Shown one piece after another: positions 1 to 13,439 of a DNA stretch of 64,000 nt. Position 1 is the first letter of the stretch; every line of letters starts with the position of its first letter. The translations under genes and the position numbers were made by a program. Origin of the DNA: Schizochytrium sp. TIO01 (Eukaryota; Sar; Bigyra; Thraustochytrida; Thraustochytriidae); the NCBI GenBank assembly GCA_004764695.1, contig SMSO01000033.1, positions 201,001 to 265,000 on the forward strand, given 5' to 3'. The notes under the pieces were generated by a model. It was not told the origin of the DNA and did not search any database. It was given only the letters and a program-made list of their open reading frames with translations.

Positions 1-3000
1 CATGTTCAGGGCAGCGACTTCCCCCAACTTCTTCAAAACCCCCTCCGTATTTCTCAGTGCTCTGTGATGGAGGCCAAGTGTCAGATTGTAAACAAATGCC
101 AGCCGGTGTCCGGTTTCGACTTACTACTTAACTTTGCGGCCAGCGCAGCAGCCTGCATCGTTGTTGATAGACCGACCTCTTCTCCAACCGTTTCTCCAAC
201 CACGTTGGCTCCAGTTGTAGCACCAACCTCGTGCTACACATTAAAATATAAATACACCGGCACTCCAAATAAAATTTACAATGGTGTTTCAGCTGCAGAA
301 GAGTGTCATTCTCTCTGCCAAAGTGAAGCTGACTTTGATTGTGCTGTATGGTCATGGTTGAAGAAGGGCAAAAAACAATGCTATTTGTGGAAAAGTAGCG
401 ACAAAACCCTCACAAAGAGCAACAACTGGGTATCAGGACCTGCAGAGTGCCCAACAGATGCACCGACATTAGCAACTTGCTATAGCATTGATACTCTTTA
501 CAATGGAAAGAAAGCGAAACCTGCCTCTAAAAAGGCTGCGGATTCCAGTGAATGCCAGAGCCTATGTGCAAACCTCTCGCAATGCAAATTTTGGACTTAT
601 TTTGGCAAACAGAGCAAGTGTCTATTTTTCAAGTCTGTGACAAAGGAGGTATCAAAACCATCTCGCTTCGGTTATATCTCTGGCCCCAAAGGTTGCGTAG
701 TCCCGGTTCAATCTACTCCTCAACCGACGCCTCAGCCCGCTGATACTGAAAATCAGACACCTGCACCAACACCAACACCCACTATGGAGCCTACAAATAA
801 GCCCACAAAACGGACGCCGACAAAGAAGCCAACTTCTCAACCTACGCCGGAGCCGACAAAGATGCCCACTCCTCAACCTACGCCAAAGCCAACTCCTCAA
901 CCTACGCCGGAACCGACAAAGGAACCTACTCCTCAGCCTACGCCAAAGCCCACAAAGGAACCCACGAAGGAACCTACAAATAAGCCCACTCCTCAGCCTA
1001 CGCCTAAGCCGACCAAGGAGCCTACGGAGGAGCCAACAAATAAGCCAACTCCTCAGCCTACGCCTAAGCCGACCAAGGAACCTACGGAGGAGCCTACAAA
1101 CAAGCCCACTCCTCAACCTACACCAAAGCCCACAAAAGAACCCACGGAGGAGCCTACAAACAAGCCCACTCCTCAACCTACGCCAAAGCCCACAAAAGAA
1201 CCCACGGAGGAGCCTACAAACAAGCCCACTCCTCAGCCTACGCCAAAGCCGACTAAGGAACCTACAGAAGAGCCAACAAACAAGCCCACTCCTCAACCAA
1301 CGCCTAAGCCCACAAAGGAACCCACGGAGGAGCCTACAAATAAGCCAACTCCTCAGCCTACGCCTAAGCCGACCAAGGAACCTACGGAGGAGCCTACAAA
1401 CAAGCCCACTCCTCAACCTACGCCAAAGCCCACAAAGGAACCCACGGAGGAGCCTACAAATAAGCCAACTCCTCAGCCTACGCCTAAGCCGACCAAGGAA
1501 CCTACGGAGGAGCCTACAAACAAGCCCACCCCTCAGCCTACGCCAAAGCCGACCAAGGAACCCACGGAGGAGCCTACAAATAAGCCCACTCCTCAACCAA
1601 CGCCAAAGCCCACAAAAGAACCCACGGAGGAGCCTACAAATAAGCCAACTCCTCAGCCAACGCCGAAGCCGACCAAGGAACCTACGGAGGAGCCTACAAA
1701 CAAGCCCACTCCTCAGCCTACGCCAAAGCCCACAAAGGAACCTACGGAGGAGCCTACAAACAAGCCCACTCCTCAGCCTACGCCTAAGCCGACCAAGGAA
1801 CCTACGGAGGAGCCTACAAACAAGCCCACTCCTCAACCTACGCCACAGCCCGTTGATACTGAAAATCAGACACCTGCACCTACGCCAAAGCCGACCAAGG
1901 AGCCTACGGAGGAGCCTACAAATAAGCCCACTCCTCAACCTACGCCAAAGCCCACAAAGGAACCTACGGAGGAGCCTACAAATAAGCCAACTCCTCAGCC
2001 TACGCCGAAGCCGACCAAGGAACCTACGGAGGAGCCTACAAACAAGCCCACTCCTCAACCTACGCCAAAGCCCACAAAAGAACCCACGGAGGAGCCTACA
2101 AATAAGCCAACTCCTCAACCTACGCCAAAGCCCACAAAGGAACCCACCGAGGAGCCTACAAATAAGCCAACTCCTCAGCCTACGCCAAAGCCGACCAAGG
2201 AACCTACGGAGAAGCCTACAAAAACGCCCACCCCTCAGCCTACGCCTAAGCCGACCAAGGAACCTACGGAGGAGCCAACAAAGAAGCCCACTCCTCAACC
2301 TACGCCAAAGCCCACAAAGGAACCCACGGAGGAGCCTACAAAGAAGCCAACTCCCAAGCCAACGCCGAAGCCAACCCCCAAGCCAACGCCGAAGCCGACT
2401 AAGGAACCTACGGAGGAGCCTACAAAGAAGCCAACTCCCAAGCCAACGCCAAAGCCGACGCCCAAGCCAACTCCCAAGCCAACGCCTAAGCCGACCAAGG
2501 AACCTACGGAGGAGCCTACAAAGAAGCCAACGCCAAAGCCAACGCCAAAGCCAACTCCCAAGCCAACGCCTAAGCCGACCAAGGAGCCTACGGAGGAGCC
2601 TACAAAGAAGCCAACTCCCAAGCCAACGGCGAAGCCGACGCCCAAGCCAACTCCCAAGCCAACGCCGAAGCCGACTAAGGAACCTACGGAGGAGCCTACA
2701 AAGAAGCCAACTCCCAAGCCAACGCCAAAGCCGACGCCCAAGCCAACTCCCAAGCCAACGCCTAAGCCGACCAAGGAGCCTACGGAGGAGCCTACAAAGA
2801 AGCCAACTCCCAAGCCAACGCCAAAGCCGACGCCCAAGCCAACGCCCAAGCCAACTCCCAAGCCAACGCCTAAGCCGACCAAGGAGCCTACGGAGGAGCC
2901 TACAAAGAAGCCAACGCCAAAGCCAACGCCAAAGCCAACTCCCAAGCCAACGCCTAAGCCGACCAAGGAGCCTACGGAGGAGCCTACAAAGAAGCCAACT

Positions 3001-3366
3001 CCCAAGCCAACGCCGAAGCCGACGCCCAAGCCAACTCCCAAGCCAACGCCGAAGCCGACTAAGGAACCTACGGAGGAGCCTACAAAGAAGCCAACTTCCA
3101 AGCCAACGCCAAAGCCGACGCCCAAGCCAACTCCCAAGCCAACGCCTAAGCCGACCAAGGAGCCTACGGAGGAGCCTACAAAGAAGCCAACTCCCAAGCC
3201 AACGCCAAAGCCGACGCCCAAGCCAACGCCCAAGCCAACTCCCAAGCCAACGCCTAAGCCGACCAAGGAGCCTACGGAGGAGCCTACAAAGAAGCCAACT
3301 CCCAAGCCAACGCCAAAGCCGACCAAGGAACCTACGGAGGAGCCTACAAAAAAGCATAGTGAGTAG
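1..3366 (+). CDS. Paralogue A: secreted Thr/Pro-Lys/Glu repeat protein with two PAN-like modules (5' partial)
   Basis: The frame is open to the left edge, so the start and signal peptide lie outside the window. The first 57 codons match the end of the N-terminal region of paralogues B and C (shared QNP-x-R-x-SQCS and KCQ-x(3)-CQPVSG motifs). Two PAN/apple-like Cys modules follow at about nt 232-450 and 478-705, with E-C-x(3)-C spacing and aromatic W-S-W or W-T-Y cores. From nt 720 to the stop the protein is only Thr/Pro repeats. It starts with a 20-residue unit of the [20 protein letters not shown] type and passes to a Lys-rich [10 protein letters not shown] type. Thr-Pro density predicts an extended, probably O-glycosylated chain. 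Unlike B and C it ends inside the repeats (KKHSE, stop) with no terminal Cys module. This may reflect truncation or an unseen 3' exon, because GTGAGT lies at 3359-3364. The biochemical function is unknown; extracellular structural or adhesive is inferred. Confidence 0.85.
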   Translation, partial: HVQGSDFPQLLQNPLRISQCSVMEAKCQIVNKCQPVSGFDLLLNFAASAAACIVVDRPTSSPTVSPTTLAPVVAPTSCYTLKYKYTGTPNKIYNGVSAAEECHSLCQSEADFDCAVWSWLKKGKKQCYLWKSSDKTLTKSNNWVSGPAECPTDAPTLATCYSIDTLYNGKKAKPASKKAADSSECQSLCANLSQCKFWTYFGKQSKCLFFKSVTKEVSKPSRFGYISGPKGCVVPVQSTPQPTPQPADTENQTPAPTPTPTMEPTNKPTKRTPTKKPTSQPTPEPTKMPTPQPTPKPTPQPTPEPTKEPTPQPTPKPTKEPTKEPTNKPTPQPTPKPTKEPTEEPTNKPTPQPTPKPTKEPTEEPTNKPTPQPTPKPTKEPTEEPTNKPTPQPTPKPTKEPTEEPTNKPTPQPTPKPTKEPTEEPTNKPTPQPTPKPTKEPTEEPTNKPTPQPTPKPTKEPTEEPTNKPTPQPTPKPTKEPTEEPTNKPTPQPTPKPTKEPTEEPTNKPTPQPTPKPTKEPTEEPTNKPTPQPTPKPTKEPTEEPTNKPTPQPTPKPTKEPTEEPTNKPTPQPTPKPTKEPTEEPTNKPTPQPTPKPTKEPTEEPTNKPTPQPTPQPVDTENQTPAPTPKPTKEPTEEPTNKPTPQPTPKPTKEPTEEPTNKPTPQPTPKPTKEPTEEPTNKPTPQPTPKPTKEPTEEPTNKPTPQPTPKPTKEPTEEPTNKPTPQPTPKPTKEPTEKPTKTPTPQPTPKPTKEPTEEPTKKPTPQPTPKPTKEPTEEPTKKPTPKPTPKPTPKPTPKPTKEPTEEPTKKPTPKPTPKPTPKPTPKPTPKPTKEPTEEPTKKPTPKPTPKPTPKPTPKPTKEPTEEPTKKPTPKPTAKPTPKPTPKPTPKPTKEPTEEPTKKPTPKPTPKPTPKPTPKPTPKPTKEPTEEPTKKPTPKPTPKPTPKPTPKPTPKPTPKPTKEPTEEPTKKPTPKPTPKPTPKPTPKPTKEPTEEPTKKPTPKPTPKPTPKPTPKPTPKPTKEPTEEPTKKPTSKPTPKPTPKPTPKPTPKPTKEPTEEPTKKPTPKPTPKPTPKPTPKPTPKPTPKPTKEPTEEPTKKPTPKPTPKPTKEPTEEPTKKHSE
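720..3354 (+). repeat. Coding minisatellite of paralogue A (60-nt unit, then Lys-rich variants)
   Basis: From about 956 to 2330 the DNA repeats with a 60-nt period (20 codons), roughly twenty copies counting the interruption. From 2340 to 3350 units of variable length combine PTPKPT blocks with a [10 protein letters not shown] block. A spacer reading [11 protein letters not shown] occurs at 742 and again at 1855, 1113 nt (371 codons) apart. The units differ mainly at synonymous positions (cct/cca, aag/aaa), so the amino-acid pattern appears selected while unequal exchange reshuffles copies. The antisense and +2 frames are also open across the tract, a by-product of its codon composition. Confidence 0.93.
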
Positions 3367-4920
3367 CTGAGGAGGAAGCCATCAGAGCCAGCTGGTATTG
3401 TGGATTAAACTCGAACCTTCACTTTAACGAGGTTATCAACCTATCTAAACTGTCACCTCTACTATTTCATCACGACAAGCACGAGCTGTCAAACGCAAAA
3501 GTCAAGGTCAGTGGAGCTGTTTGGGCTATCCATGAAGACTCGGTAGAAAAGACATGAACACACGGGTAACGGCTGTAATCTCTCCATCCCTAATTATAAT
3601 ATAAAGGATTTGATCATATGTTCCTTTCAGTTTTCGATACATTACTTTTTGTGCATTCGGTTGTTGCGTAGGCTATCATAGTCAGTGAGACAACTAGTAG
3701 GCTTATGTCAAATCAAGAAAAAGATTTCAAGCAAGATGAAGTTTGCTGAGATCTCAATCCAAGGAACTAGTTGACAAAACACTGCTAAAACTCCGGGCAT
3801 CCCTTTTAAAAGACCCCATGAACATAGGGCTTGCAATAGAGCAGAGATAGATAACCAACCCTACGTGGCTAAGAGCCAAGAACCAAAAGTGCGATTCGAC
3901 ATACCTAGAGCCAAGTATGATGTAGCTCAAGCTTATGGCTGAAGACGTTGAGTTAATGCAACCCCGTCAGTTTCATTTAATACAGTTAAAGATTGTCTTA
4001 GCCTCCAAATTATTACATGAGTCTTTGAATTCACTTCACAAGGACAGTAGTTTGTAACTCTTAAAATCAACCATCGTAATCCCTTCATCTTCATTTTCAA
4101 CTTCCAGCTGCCCAGGTTCATCCTTGAGCAATGTTTAATTTTTTGTCATTACCTGCAGCATTTGTTATGGGAGCAAAACTTGGACCAAGTTTTGTGTAAA
4201 TAAAGGTATTTAAAGGGTGAATAGCTTCAACATCTTCAAGAATGCCATGTTTGTCTAGATAACCCTTGATGAAAGCAAACTATCTCCACTTACAACCATT
4301 GCTTGGAAAATGATTACTGACGGCATCATTCTCAATTCCCCTGGGGAAACAAAGCGTCGTCGGTTAACTCCGGCACTGTTCCTTCCAAAGACCCTCTAAT
4401 TTCATACCAGGGGCTACAAAACCATTACAGGGATTGACTTGATTTGATGAGGCTTCAGAACTACACATCAAGCTAATGGGTTTTGACCATGCAATAAATG
4501 CGCAATCATTTTTCTAAATAATCTTGGCAAACCTGGCCAGCTCCTTCTTCAGCCAACACAAAGTTGTTACCTACAACTAGTTATCAAGATGTTCGTTACG
4601 ACGGTTGCCTATTCCATTTAATTACTCTTTTAGCAAATTTTAGTCCTGTCCTGAAGACCAACTGAGGTGCTTTTACTGGATGGTTCGCTTTTATGAAATT
4701 AATTGGTTTCTGATTGAGAAGCGACTTGACTTTGACAAAAATGTAATAATAGGCCCAACGTAAACAAACGATTAAAGAAATTAAAATACAGGTCAAACGA
4801 AGCGTTTTACGCTTCAACGGGGCTGAAACTCTGCCGGGTATTGCTCTCGCTCCTTGTATCTGTAGCCCTGCGGCCTCGTGCATGGGCGATCAAGCGTTGC
4901 CATAAACAGTTGTACAGTCC

Positions 4921-5096
4921 TTATCAGGCTCCATGCCATAAGCAATGAGTATCCTGCGAAAAGGTATGCAACGTCTACTGCCATAATCTGAACCCTTGAG
5001 ATGCAAACTTATCAGGCTCCATGCCATAAGCCATGAATATCCTGCGAAAAGGTATGCAACGTCTTCTGCCATAATCTGAACCCTTGAGATGCAAAT
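4921..5096. repeat. 88-nt direct tandem duplication, two copies
   Basis: The 88 nt from 4921 (TTATCAGGCTCCATGCCATA...) recur from 5009 with only a few substitutions. The copies are adjacent with no spacer. It lies in otherwise gene-free DNA; no third copy is visible in the window. Confidence 0.9.
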
Positions 5097-6123
5097 TGGT
5101 ACTTCTATGTCATTCAAGACATTCTCCTTGTGAGACATACAACGGCAAGGTGCTCTGGATGAGTATCCTATGGCAATAAAAGTTGTTATTCAAGGAGGCC
5201 TTTTCATATCTGTCCTCTTACTCTTGTCCGTGTTTATCCAAACAAGTTAGCTCTCCAAACAATCAAGACTGAAGACTCAACCCAATAATGTGATCAAAGT
5301 GTCTAGGAAAAGCAGCTGAAGGTCGCCACCTGCAATGCATATTTTGAAGCTTATTTTCATGCCCTTCCCACTTTGACGCTTCAGTTGAAGTTTTCAGAAA
5401 GGAATCGCTGTATAGCATAGGGGCTTTTCATAATGTTAATCTTGAATACTTAGTGCCTTCCAATTCTAATAGGCTAGTTCCCCTTTCGTTTCAGTCCACT
5501 TTAATATGCTCGTAGCAGGCGCTGTTCTACAGGGACAAATTGTCGACTTGGGCTGACTCACCAGTGTGCCAACCCGGGGTTTCGATGGCTGGCTGGCTAC
5601 TTGTACTATATTCTGGGAGACACTCTCTAAGATTGGTTTCGACAATACGATGCTACACGAGGAATGGATATTAAAGTCAGAGGAACAGCTTATCAGGCTA
5701 CGAGCCGCAGAGTTCGCACGGAGGTAGTCTAATGTTTTAAAAAGCCAGGAGAACTTTGAACTTCAAGAGCAAAAGCGTTAAACGCATGCGGAGAAAAAAA
5801 GAAAAAGAAAAAAGACTCTGGTTGGTTAGAAGCTTTGTGCAATTTCTTCACCTCTAATTCGCCGCGGCGCCTACAAGTTAATATTGATCGTTACCAACCT
5901 CTCTACGCGGTAAAGGAACCTGTCCCAGAATGTACAATACTTCTGCTGGGTAAGAACCGAGATAACTTTGAAATCAAAGCTTCTGCACTCGTGTCCCTTC
6001 GTCAAGAGAGCACCTAGGTAGAACTACTTAGGTAAGTGTCATCGTACAATTCTATGAAAATAGAAAAGCATGCCTTTCTTTTCATTTTCTCAAGCATTAC
6101 TACTAGGTAGTCTGTTTTTATTC

Positions 6124-6183
6124 TATAAAGTTTCTGTGGTATGTACACCTACCTATAAAGTTTCTGTGGTATGTACACCTACC
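6124..6183. repeat. 30-nt perfect tandem duplication
   Basis: A 30-nt unit beginning TATAAAGTTTCTGTGGTATG occupies 6124-6153 and is repeated exactly at 6154-6183. This pattern is typical of replication slippage in intergenic DNA. Confidence 0.9.
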
Positions 6184-9100
6184 GCTTCTGTGTACTTCTT
6201 ATCATATGAATTTTGCTGCTTCCAGTTTCGGGTTGTGTATGATCGCAGTTTTCTCCGAAGCGTGTGCTCGTGTTGCAAAGTCTTAGGAGGTTTAACTTTC
6301 CCCAATTTTTTAAACTAAAGTAAGAGCTCTCCACTCGCAGTACCCAGGCAATTAGGTAGTTAGTGCTCGGCCAAAATGAAAAGAAGGAAGCAGATCGGGG
6401 GTGCAAATTCCTTTTTATGTTGCATGGGCCTCCAAGTGCGCCAGACAGTGAATGAATACAAACCCTGGCTGCTTGCTTGCCCGCAGTAATAGAGTTATAG
6501 GTTCTTATCCACAGGTTCCTCTATCTCAATGTGCTCATGCACTCATAGACACTATGGGTCATGCTGGCGCCACCACCACTCTTCGGCATCTTCTCTAAGA
6601 AAACTGGCAGGCAGCCATGCCTTCTACGATAAACCAATCAGAGTACCCTTCATTTCCATTTATCCTAAATTATGACGATCATCACACATCATACTAGAAG
6701 TAGTACCTAGGCAGGTGTTCTTTTATTTTGTTTCTTCTATATAGAGGAGGAAACAAAATAGAAGACACGTCGCTATTTCCCCAAGTAGTTTCCATGCGGT
6801 GCGAATCGTGCAATCATTCAAGTGAAGAGTCAAAGTTAGTGTGCATGAATAGATAAAACCTGCAGACCCTCAAGTTCGCTGAATTCAAGTTTGAACTTTG
6901 CGCAGATGGGGAGCAGCTTAAAGTCTCGACGGGACGCGCGACTTTTGATAATTCTGAAGAAGCCTGGTCTTTTTGGCTCGCTTGGTCGGTACGCCTTTGA
7001 GAGAAAATAAAGGAGGAGAGAAGAATAGAGAGGCATTATTTTCCAGGTCTGGGTTTGAAGGAGCAGAGTGCTCTTTCTTTCTACTGTTAGCTTCTGTAAT
7101 CTTTGCATGATGATGCGGTCTGGACCGCAGTAATTTCATGCAGTATAGCATAAAAGCCATACAGGCTTTTTTAAAAGCCCAATGAAGGAGTGGAAGACAT
7201 TTCAGTCATTCCACGAGAGGCCCTTAAATCATTGGTTTTCTGCAAAAGTAAGGTTCTCCGAAATCCCCCACCGCGTTAAAGAAAGAATGAACGCCTTTCA
7301 TCTATGCTATTTGTCATACAACAACTCATCTTCAAGATTATTCCAAAAAGAAAAATGTAAGCTGCAAGGGCCCTACATTTGATATTCTGAGTCAAGGTGT
7401 AATGATTTTCCTTTTTAATAAAAAATATTAAACATGAACACTAGGTAGTGATTGTGGGTTTTACAGTGTTTTAAACAATTTATTACGTACTTGGCCACAG
7501 ATCCTGAGTTCTAGCAAGACATGGGCTACAATCAAATCACACTTCACGTTGCACTTTGCAGAGAATGCGACATACACCCAAATATCCAAATACAGGACGA
7601 TTTTAGTGATTCGCTATGCAATTGAGTCATAAGCTGCTGCATCATGATGTTTCGTCTCGTGTGTTGAAACCACGAATTAATACTCAAATCAATCACAGCA
7701 CTTTCTTTTTGAAAAGTCTAACAAAAGCAAAAGTCTTTGGCTGTGCCAACTTGCTTCAGCTTACTCCAGGTTCTATGAGCCGGCACATGTTTACGTGATG
7801 GCGAGACGCAAAGAAAAATGATTGTTCCTGCAACACAAGTTTGCTTGCCAGATATATCTTACAGCCATGTTACAATGGCAGTAACATATATGTACAAATT
7901 GGAATGCAGCAATTTGGAACTGGGTGAGACAACTCAAGTGGATGTTGAGATGCTACTACGGTTTGACTTTGAGTACATTAGTATATTTATACTGACTGGT
8001 ACATGTCAATAGCTGCAGTAGTAGCAGGAGGTAGAATAACAAATAAAGATGATTTATTTTGAAATAAAACGCGTTGTCGCTCCACCGTGGCGGTTTCTGC
8101 AGTTTTCAACTTTGATTTCTGACATTATAAAGTTTTTATTTTGAAAACAAAACAAAACAAACTAAAACAAATGCGAATTTGATTTTGCCAGAGTCAGAGA
8201 TTTACCTAAGCTTGTCATCTACCATTCAAATACCAGAGGACACGAAAGTAAATTATGCGGAAACTGCACTCCAGAATCAACATTTGCATTCTTCATAAGC
8301 CGTATAGAGATAGTGTTAAAATTATTATGATTGCATTACTAGTATTTGGGAATTTCGCAAATCAAATTTAATAAAGCGTGCAAGAGCCACATTTTCCTAG
8401 ACTTTAACTTTTACCCAAGAAAAAGGATTGTAAAGAGCAAATTATTTGATTCAAAGTCGCCTGTACACATCTTCTATCTTTTCGGTCAGGCCCGATGGCG
8501 AGGACCCTTGCTGCCGCATAACAGCATGATATCGCATGGGACATAGTCCTATCGGCATTGCATTATGGACAACTTTCGATATGTAATAGTGTAGCCAAGG
8601 TTGGGCTTGGGAGGCCATGCTGCTCCCATCGTCACTTTTCCTCCACCTATCTAGGTGAAGGAAAAAAAGCGACTTGTCCCGATTCCAATTTATTTTCAGT
8701 ATCTCAATTTCCTTTCCCCCCCTTTAAATGGAATATACCAACTTGAAATCCCGAGTATTTCTGCTCCGCACCCTTTTCACCTGCTACAGCAGCAGCAGGT
8801 AGTACCGGCAGACCTTTAGCATACTTCACGCGCAAAGGATCGCCCGACCAACCAACAAAGCACAGCGAACGCGGGACGACTAACTTGAAGCTCGATAGAG
8901 GCTTTATAGCAGACCTAGTCTTCGTCTAATCGAGAGACGAATATGCAAAGTGGTGAGAGATAGATAGAGAGTGAGAGGGAGAAAAGAGCTACAGACTCAC
9001 CGTGTACCAGAATGAATAAAGACAACAAATAAATACACATGGAGAGCACTTGCCCAGGAAGGGGACTTTAAAGGTCGTCCGCATTCTCAGCGGTCGAGAT

Positions 9101-12100
9101 TTACATCTTGGTGATCAACAAGTGTCTTCGAGAACTGAGCTCCACAACGCTTCCTTATTTTCGCTCGTAACTAGTCGAGCACAGATGATGTTTACACATG
9201 GCATTTAAAGCAGTTGGGGATGGCGAATCCTAGGGAAAGGCCCATTCCTTCTTGTACAACTTCGAAATCATACGATACACGAAACGAATGGTTATTTCTA
9301 TTGCTATTCCCATGGGAGCAATACAATGAGAAGCCCGCATCCTTTCAGTTCGCTCGTATTCGCAGTTCGCCACAGCCACCAACCTTTTTCAGGGGACTAC
9401 ATGTACCCAACGTCAGAACTCCAAGTCAGATCGACTACATTGCCCAGTACCAGAGGTCCTCGGCCTTCTTCGGCAGCATTGCTTCGCAGCACTGCTCCTC
9501 CCGATGCTCGGTGTCCTCGGGCCCCGCTGAAGCTCCACATCAAAGCCAATCAGCACAGACCGCCTCCTGGACATCTAGATTGTGCTCAGGGACTATCTAT
9601 TGTACTTCAGCCACATAGAATAAGGTATCGCTGAAGCTGGGATTTAGGCCAGCTGACCTTCGATTGTACTCCACAAGCAGCCACTAACATCAGAAGGAGC
9701 GTACGCCCCTAAGCACCCTTACTCAAATGGGTAGGTAGGTAGGTAGGTGGTGGCTTTTCAAGAAACGATTGTTTTCGTCGGAGGCAGGAAGTTGAGGGCT
9801 CAAGCAATAGCTGAGTTTTGAAGGAAATTCGTCGTGAATTAGGGCCACGCATCGTAGTGACGTTGAACTTTCCGCACGAACTTCACAAAATGAATGGGAG
9901 GTTAGAGGAAAGGTCAAGGCAACTTACTTGCATGTCGCCTAACATTTTATCAAAGGTTAGTATATTATTTTAAAAACAAATTTTCAAAAGTCCCTATTTT
10001 AGCAGAAGCTATTCCTACCTAGCATATTCCTAGAACCTGATTAAAAGAGAGACGGAAGCAAGAGGAAACGACGTTCCTGGGTGCCTGCCTGCCTTTCTAG
10101 CATGGCTTCGTCATACAGAGTCTCGCAGCACGGTCCAAAGATTGCAAGCAATCTCAAGGTCTCCGGATTGCTCAAACATCTAGCAACTAAGCCAGCAAGC
10201 CAGCGAGCAAGCCACCACGCTCAGCGGTAGTGTGTTGAAGACGATGCATGATGGCCATCGCTCTTTTTGCAACGTGTCTGTCTAATTTGCACGTGTGGAC
10301 AAAATGTAGTGCTGAATGTTTTATGCTATCTAGGTACTACTAACATTAAAAGGTTTTTTAATATATAACATAATGTTTTAGGCTTCGGGAAGACCTATCT
10401 TCACAGTAATGTTTCTTAGCTGTATCCTTCTCTTTTGTTCCTTTCTAGTGATAATGAGAGCAAGCATATGGCCGACCACAAATCGACAGAAGAAAGTGCG
10501 AGTAAGCTTTCAACCACAGACTTTCCAGAGGGGTTCTCATCGCAGGGAACGTCGCATGCGCCATGAACGATGAATGTACGCCATTTATTCCATGAGGATA
10601 ACGTTGATTGAATTTCACATTGTCTTAATTTTCATCTACTTCGTTCCGCACGTAAATGAGCCATGTCTGAGATTGTGGAAACGAAGAGGCACGCATGCAG
10701 CTCTCAGCATTCCATGCGCTTATCAGGCATGTTCAAAACCAAGATAGCAAATGATCGAACTCCGGTTTGGAGAGGAAACCGAAGGAAACTGCATTGGGCT
10801 TGGTGGGCTTGGCAACGCAGGCCCGGCCACCACTTTTTTGTTTGACAGGATACAGCTAGTATGCACATTATGATGATTTGGAGAGCTGTCATAAGGAACC
10901 TTTCTGCAAAATTCCTGGGTCGAAAATTTGTAGGGGTGGGCGGAGGATGGGGGGTATCTGAAATCCTATGAAGGCTACAAATCTTACAAGCGAAGTCTGA
11001 AAGTTCAATAAAATTGGTATCGATTGTACAGCTCTCCAAAAACTATCCTCTTCCACTGAGTAGCCAGTGCTCATCATCTCGAAATCGCCGCACCTGAGTT
11101 CTCAAGGCAGCCAAACAAGCCCCGGATTTTCAACAAGGCACCGGTGCTCTGTACTCCATCGTGGTTTTTCACGATGCCTCTACAAATCTGCCACGCCTCA
11201 TTCTGGTCAAGCCGCACTGCGCTCAAAAAAGTAGGTTAGGGAAATATTCTAACTAGACTGCAAAAAAGTTTGTTGTTGTTCCAAACCAATGTTCCACCTC
11301 CTTCCATAAAAGCTTACGATGCCTATAATCCCAGTAACAGTACTCCAACCCCTAAGGAAGTCCACTTCAGCGAGGCTGAAACAGTCACCGAGCTTTGAGC
11401 AAGGAAGGGACCCAAGTGGAAGTCGCTCGGTCCCGTGCTCGAGTGAGCTTGCCCAGTCTGAGACCATTCCCAGGCAGGCAGCAGACCGCCTGAGTCTTCG
11501 AATCGATTCCAGTTTATGCGCTCCTTTTCTGGATTCTATGGCGCTCCAGGTCCAAGTGCTCCGGATCGCGCCGGCGATGGCGATCGTGCAGTGCAGAGAG
11601 GGAGCGTGCCCACCAGTCGCTCTTTTTCGCTCTTTTTTCGCTCTTTGGCCAAGACAAACAGTAGCAGTGCCGCTAGCGACACACATATACAAATTGAATA
11701 GCAATTTTAAATAGAATTGATGATGTTAATAAAAAATAAAAAATACAGTATTCATCCTGTTAATGTTGAGTAAAAAACGACTTATTTATTTCATTATATT
11801 TATTTAAAAAAAAAAAAAAAGGAAAAGAGAATTCCCTGTGTCAAAACTACTACGCAAAACTATAGGGCTTTGTCAGAGAAGGAAGGTTTTTCTTTTCCTC
11901 TTCTTTCTTCAAAAAGAGCGATGGCGACACAGCCAGGAACTCAGGAAGGCTGGCAAAGGAGTAGCTGAACGCCCGGATTCCACGAGCTGACGAGAGCAGG
12001 GCCTTTACCCGGGAGGCCGTCTCGAGAATATTCTTGGAGCTGAGAGTCGCCATCGCTCCCAAGCCGCCCTTTCGCCATCGTCTGAGCTCGGGCTGTCTCC

Positions 12101-13439
12101 AAATTCTGGCCGTACGAACAACGATGGTGCCCCCTTTTTGAGATTCGAATTGTTTTTTTTTAGGTTTCTTTGGTTTTTCCTCGTAACTTTCTATGGTCTC
12201 GTCTCATCACGAGACGTCACGTTCCTCGCTCTTTACTTGGTTTGCCTGTCTCGTCAACACGTGCATAGCCTGTATCATAATTACTGCACCTCCATGGATC
12301 GCTGTCTTTTCGTTTGTCTTTGCATCACCACGAGTGATCACATCTTTTCACTAGCTTTGCTTCTGCGGGGGGTGTTCACCTATATTGTGCATAGTCTGAT
12401 GGGAATGGCACGCCTATTTAAAGCGAGTTTAAACATAGCAGACAGAGACACACACACCTTGCAATTCCTTCTTTTAGCAGCCCACAGCCCCTCAGACAGT
12501 GATTTAGGTGACGCTGTTATAGAGGTGGGAATCTCTCTGAACTTTGGCAATAACAGAAAAAAGAAAAGAGAAAAAAGAGTAACCTTCATGATGACTCTAT
12601 GAATATTTTCTACTGCTAAGGAGTAGTGTAGTGCTAGTATTAGTGTTGCCAGGTATTATAAATAAAAATTAAACGATTTAGATCGAGAGTAATTTGAACG
12701 AGATGAAGAATTCGGGCTGATCGAAACCTAATCTGTAAATTTAAGATCCATGGCAAACAACTCAAAATTTGAGTATGTAGCGCTGCTTGATAAGTTGTCG
12801 ATAGTAAAAAAAGACAGAGCCGGGATCTCTGGAGGATCAAACTGGACTCTCTCCACTACCATCCCATGGTATCGTCATGGTATCGCCATGAGCTTTACGA
12901 GGGATTCTCCCTCTTTGCTTTTACTTAGCCACTCCTCTTTATTAATCAAAACATGAATAACTAAAAATAACTATTTGAAAAGGAGATCTTATACCTACGC
13001 ATTAAAAAAAAATTAGGTTCATGATGAAAGAAGGGCTTTCTTCCAGCCGCTATTACCAATTCCCTTTTACTTGCAGCAGTACCATCATATGTTACCCACA
13101 GCTGCGGCAGTGCTATCAATTTTTGGTAGCATCACACTCCCCTCAGCTATTCCCTTTCTTTCTTTCCTGCTCTTGCTCTGGCAGGACATTCATTGAAGCC
13201 TGGACTTTTCAGAAGGATCTATCGGCGTGAAGAAGAGATCGAATCGGAGACGTTCTGCTCGGTCTGATCGCCTTCGCATCCAACCTGCATGCGGGATTAT
13301 TGCCTCCCAGCCTGCTTTAGAGCATCCGCTTCGAAACGATCGCAGCATTCACTTGGGACACGAGTGTCAACCACACTGGTCACCTCCATTTCTTCTCATT
13401 CAACAAAAAGAACTCGAACTTAATTAAATAAATGTGCGA

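Noticed and set aside
652-3357. 901-codon minus-strand frame (Leu/Arg/Trp-rich) and other long frames across the A repeat
   Set aside because: It is the complement of the Thr/Pro minisatellite. The 60-nt unit lacks stops in several frames, so all stay open; the true frame is proven by homology of the flanking Cys modules.
11249-11714. Overlapping 151- and 131-codon frames on opposite strands
   Set aside because: Mutually antisense in a GC-richer patch, with no motif; typical chance frames.
12190-12216. Stem-loop GTCTCGT-x6-ACGAGAC
   Set aside because: Seven-pair hairpin without context; expected by chance in 64 kb.
12138-12602. 154-codon hydrophobic frame
   Set aside because: TTG start and T-rich composition; no recognisable family.
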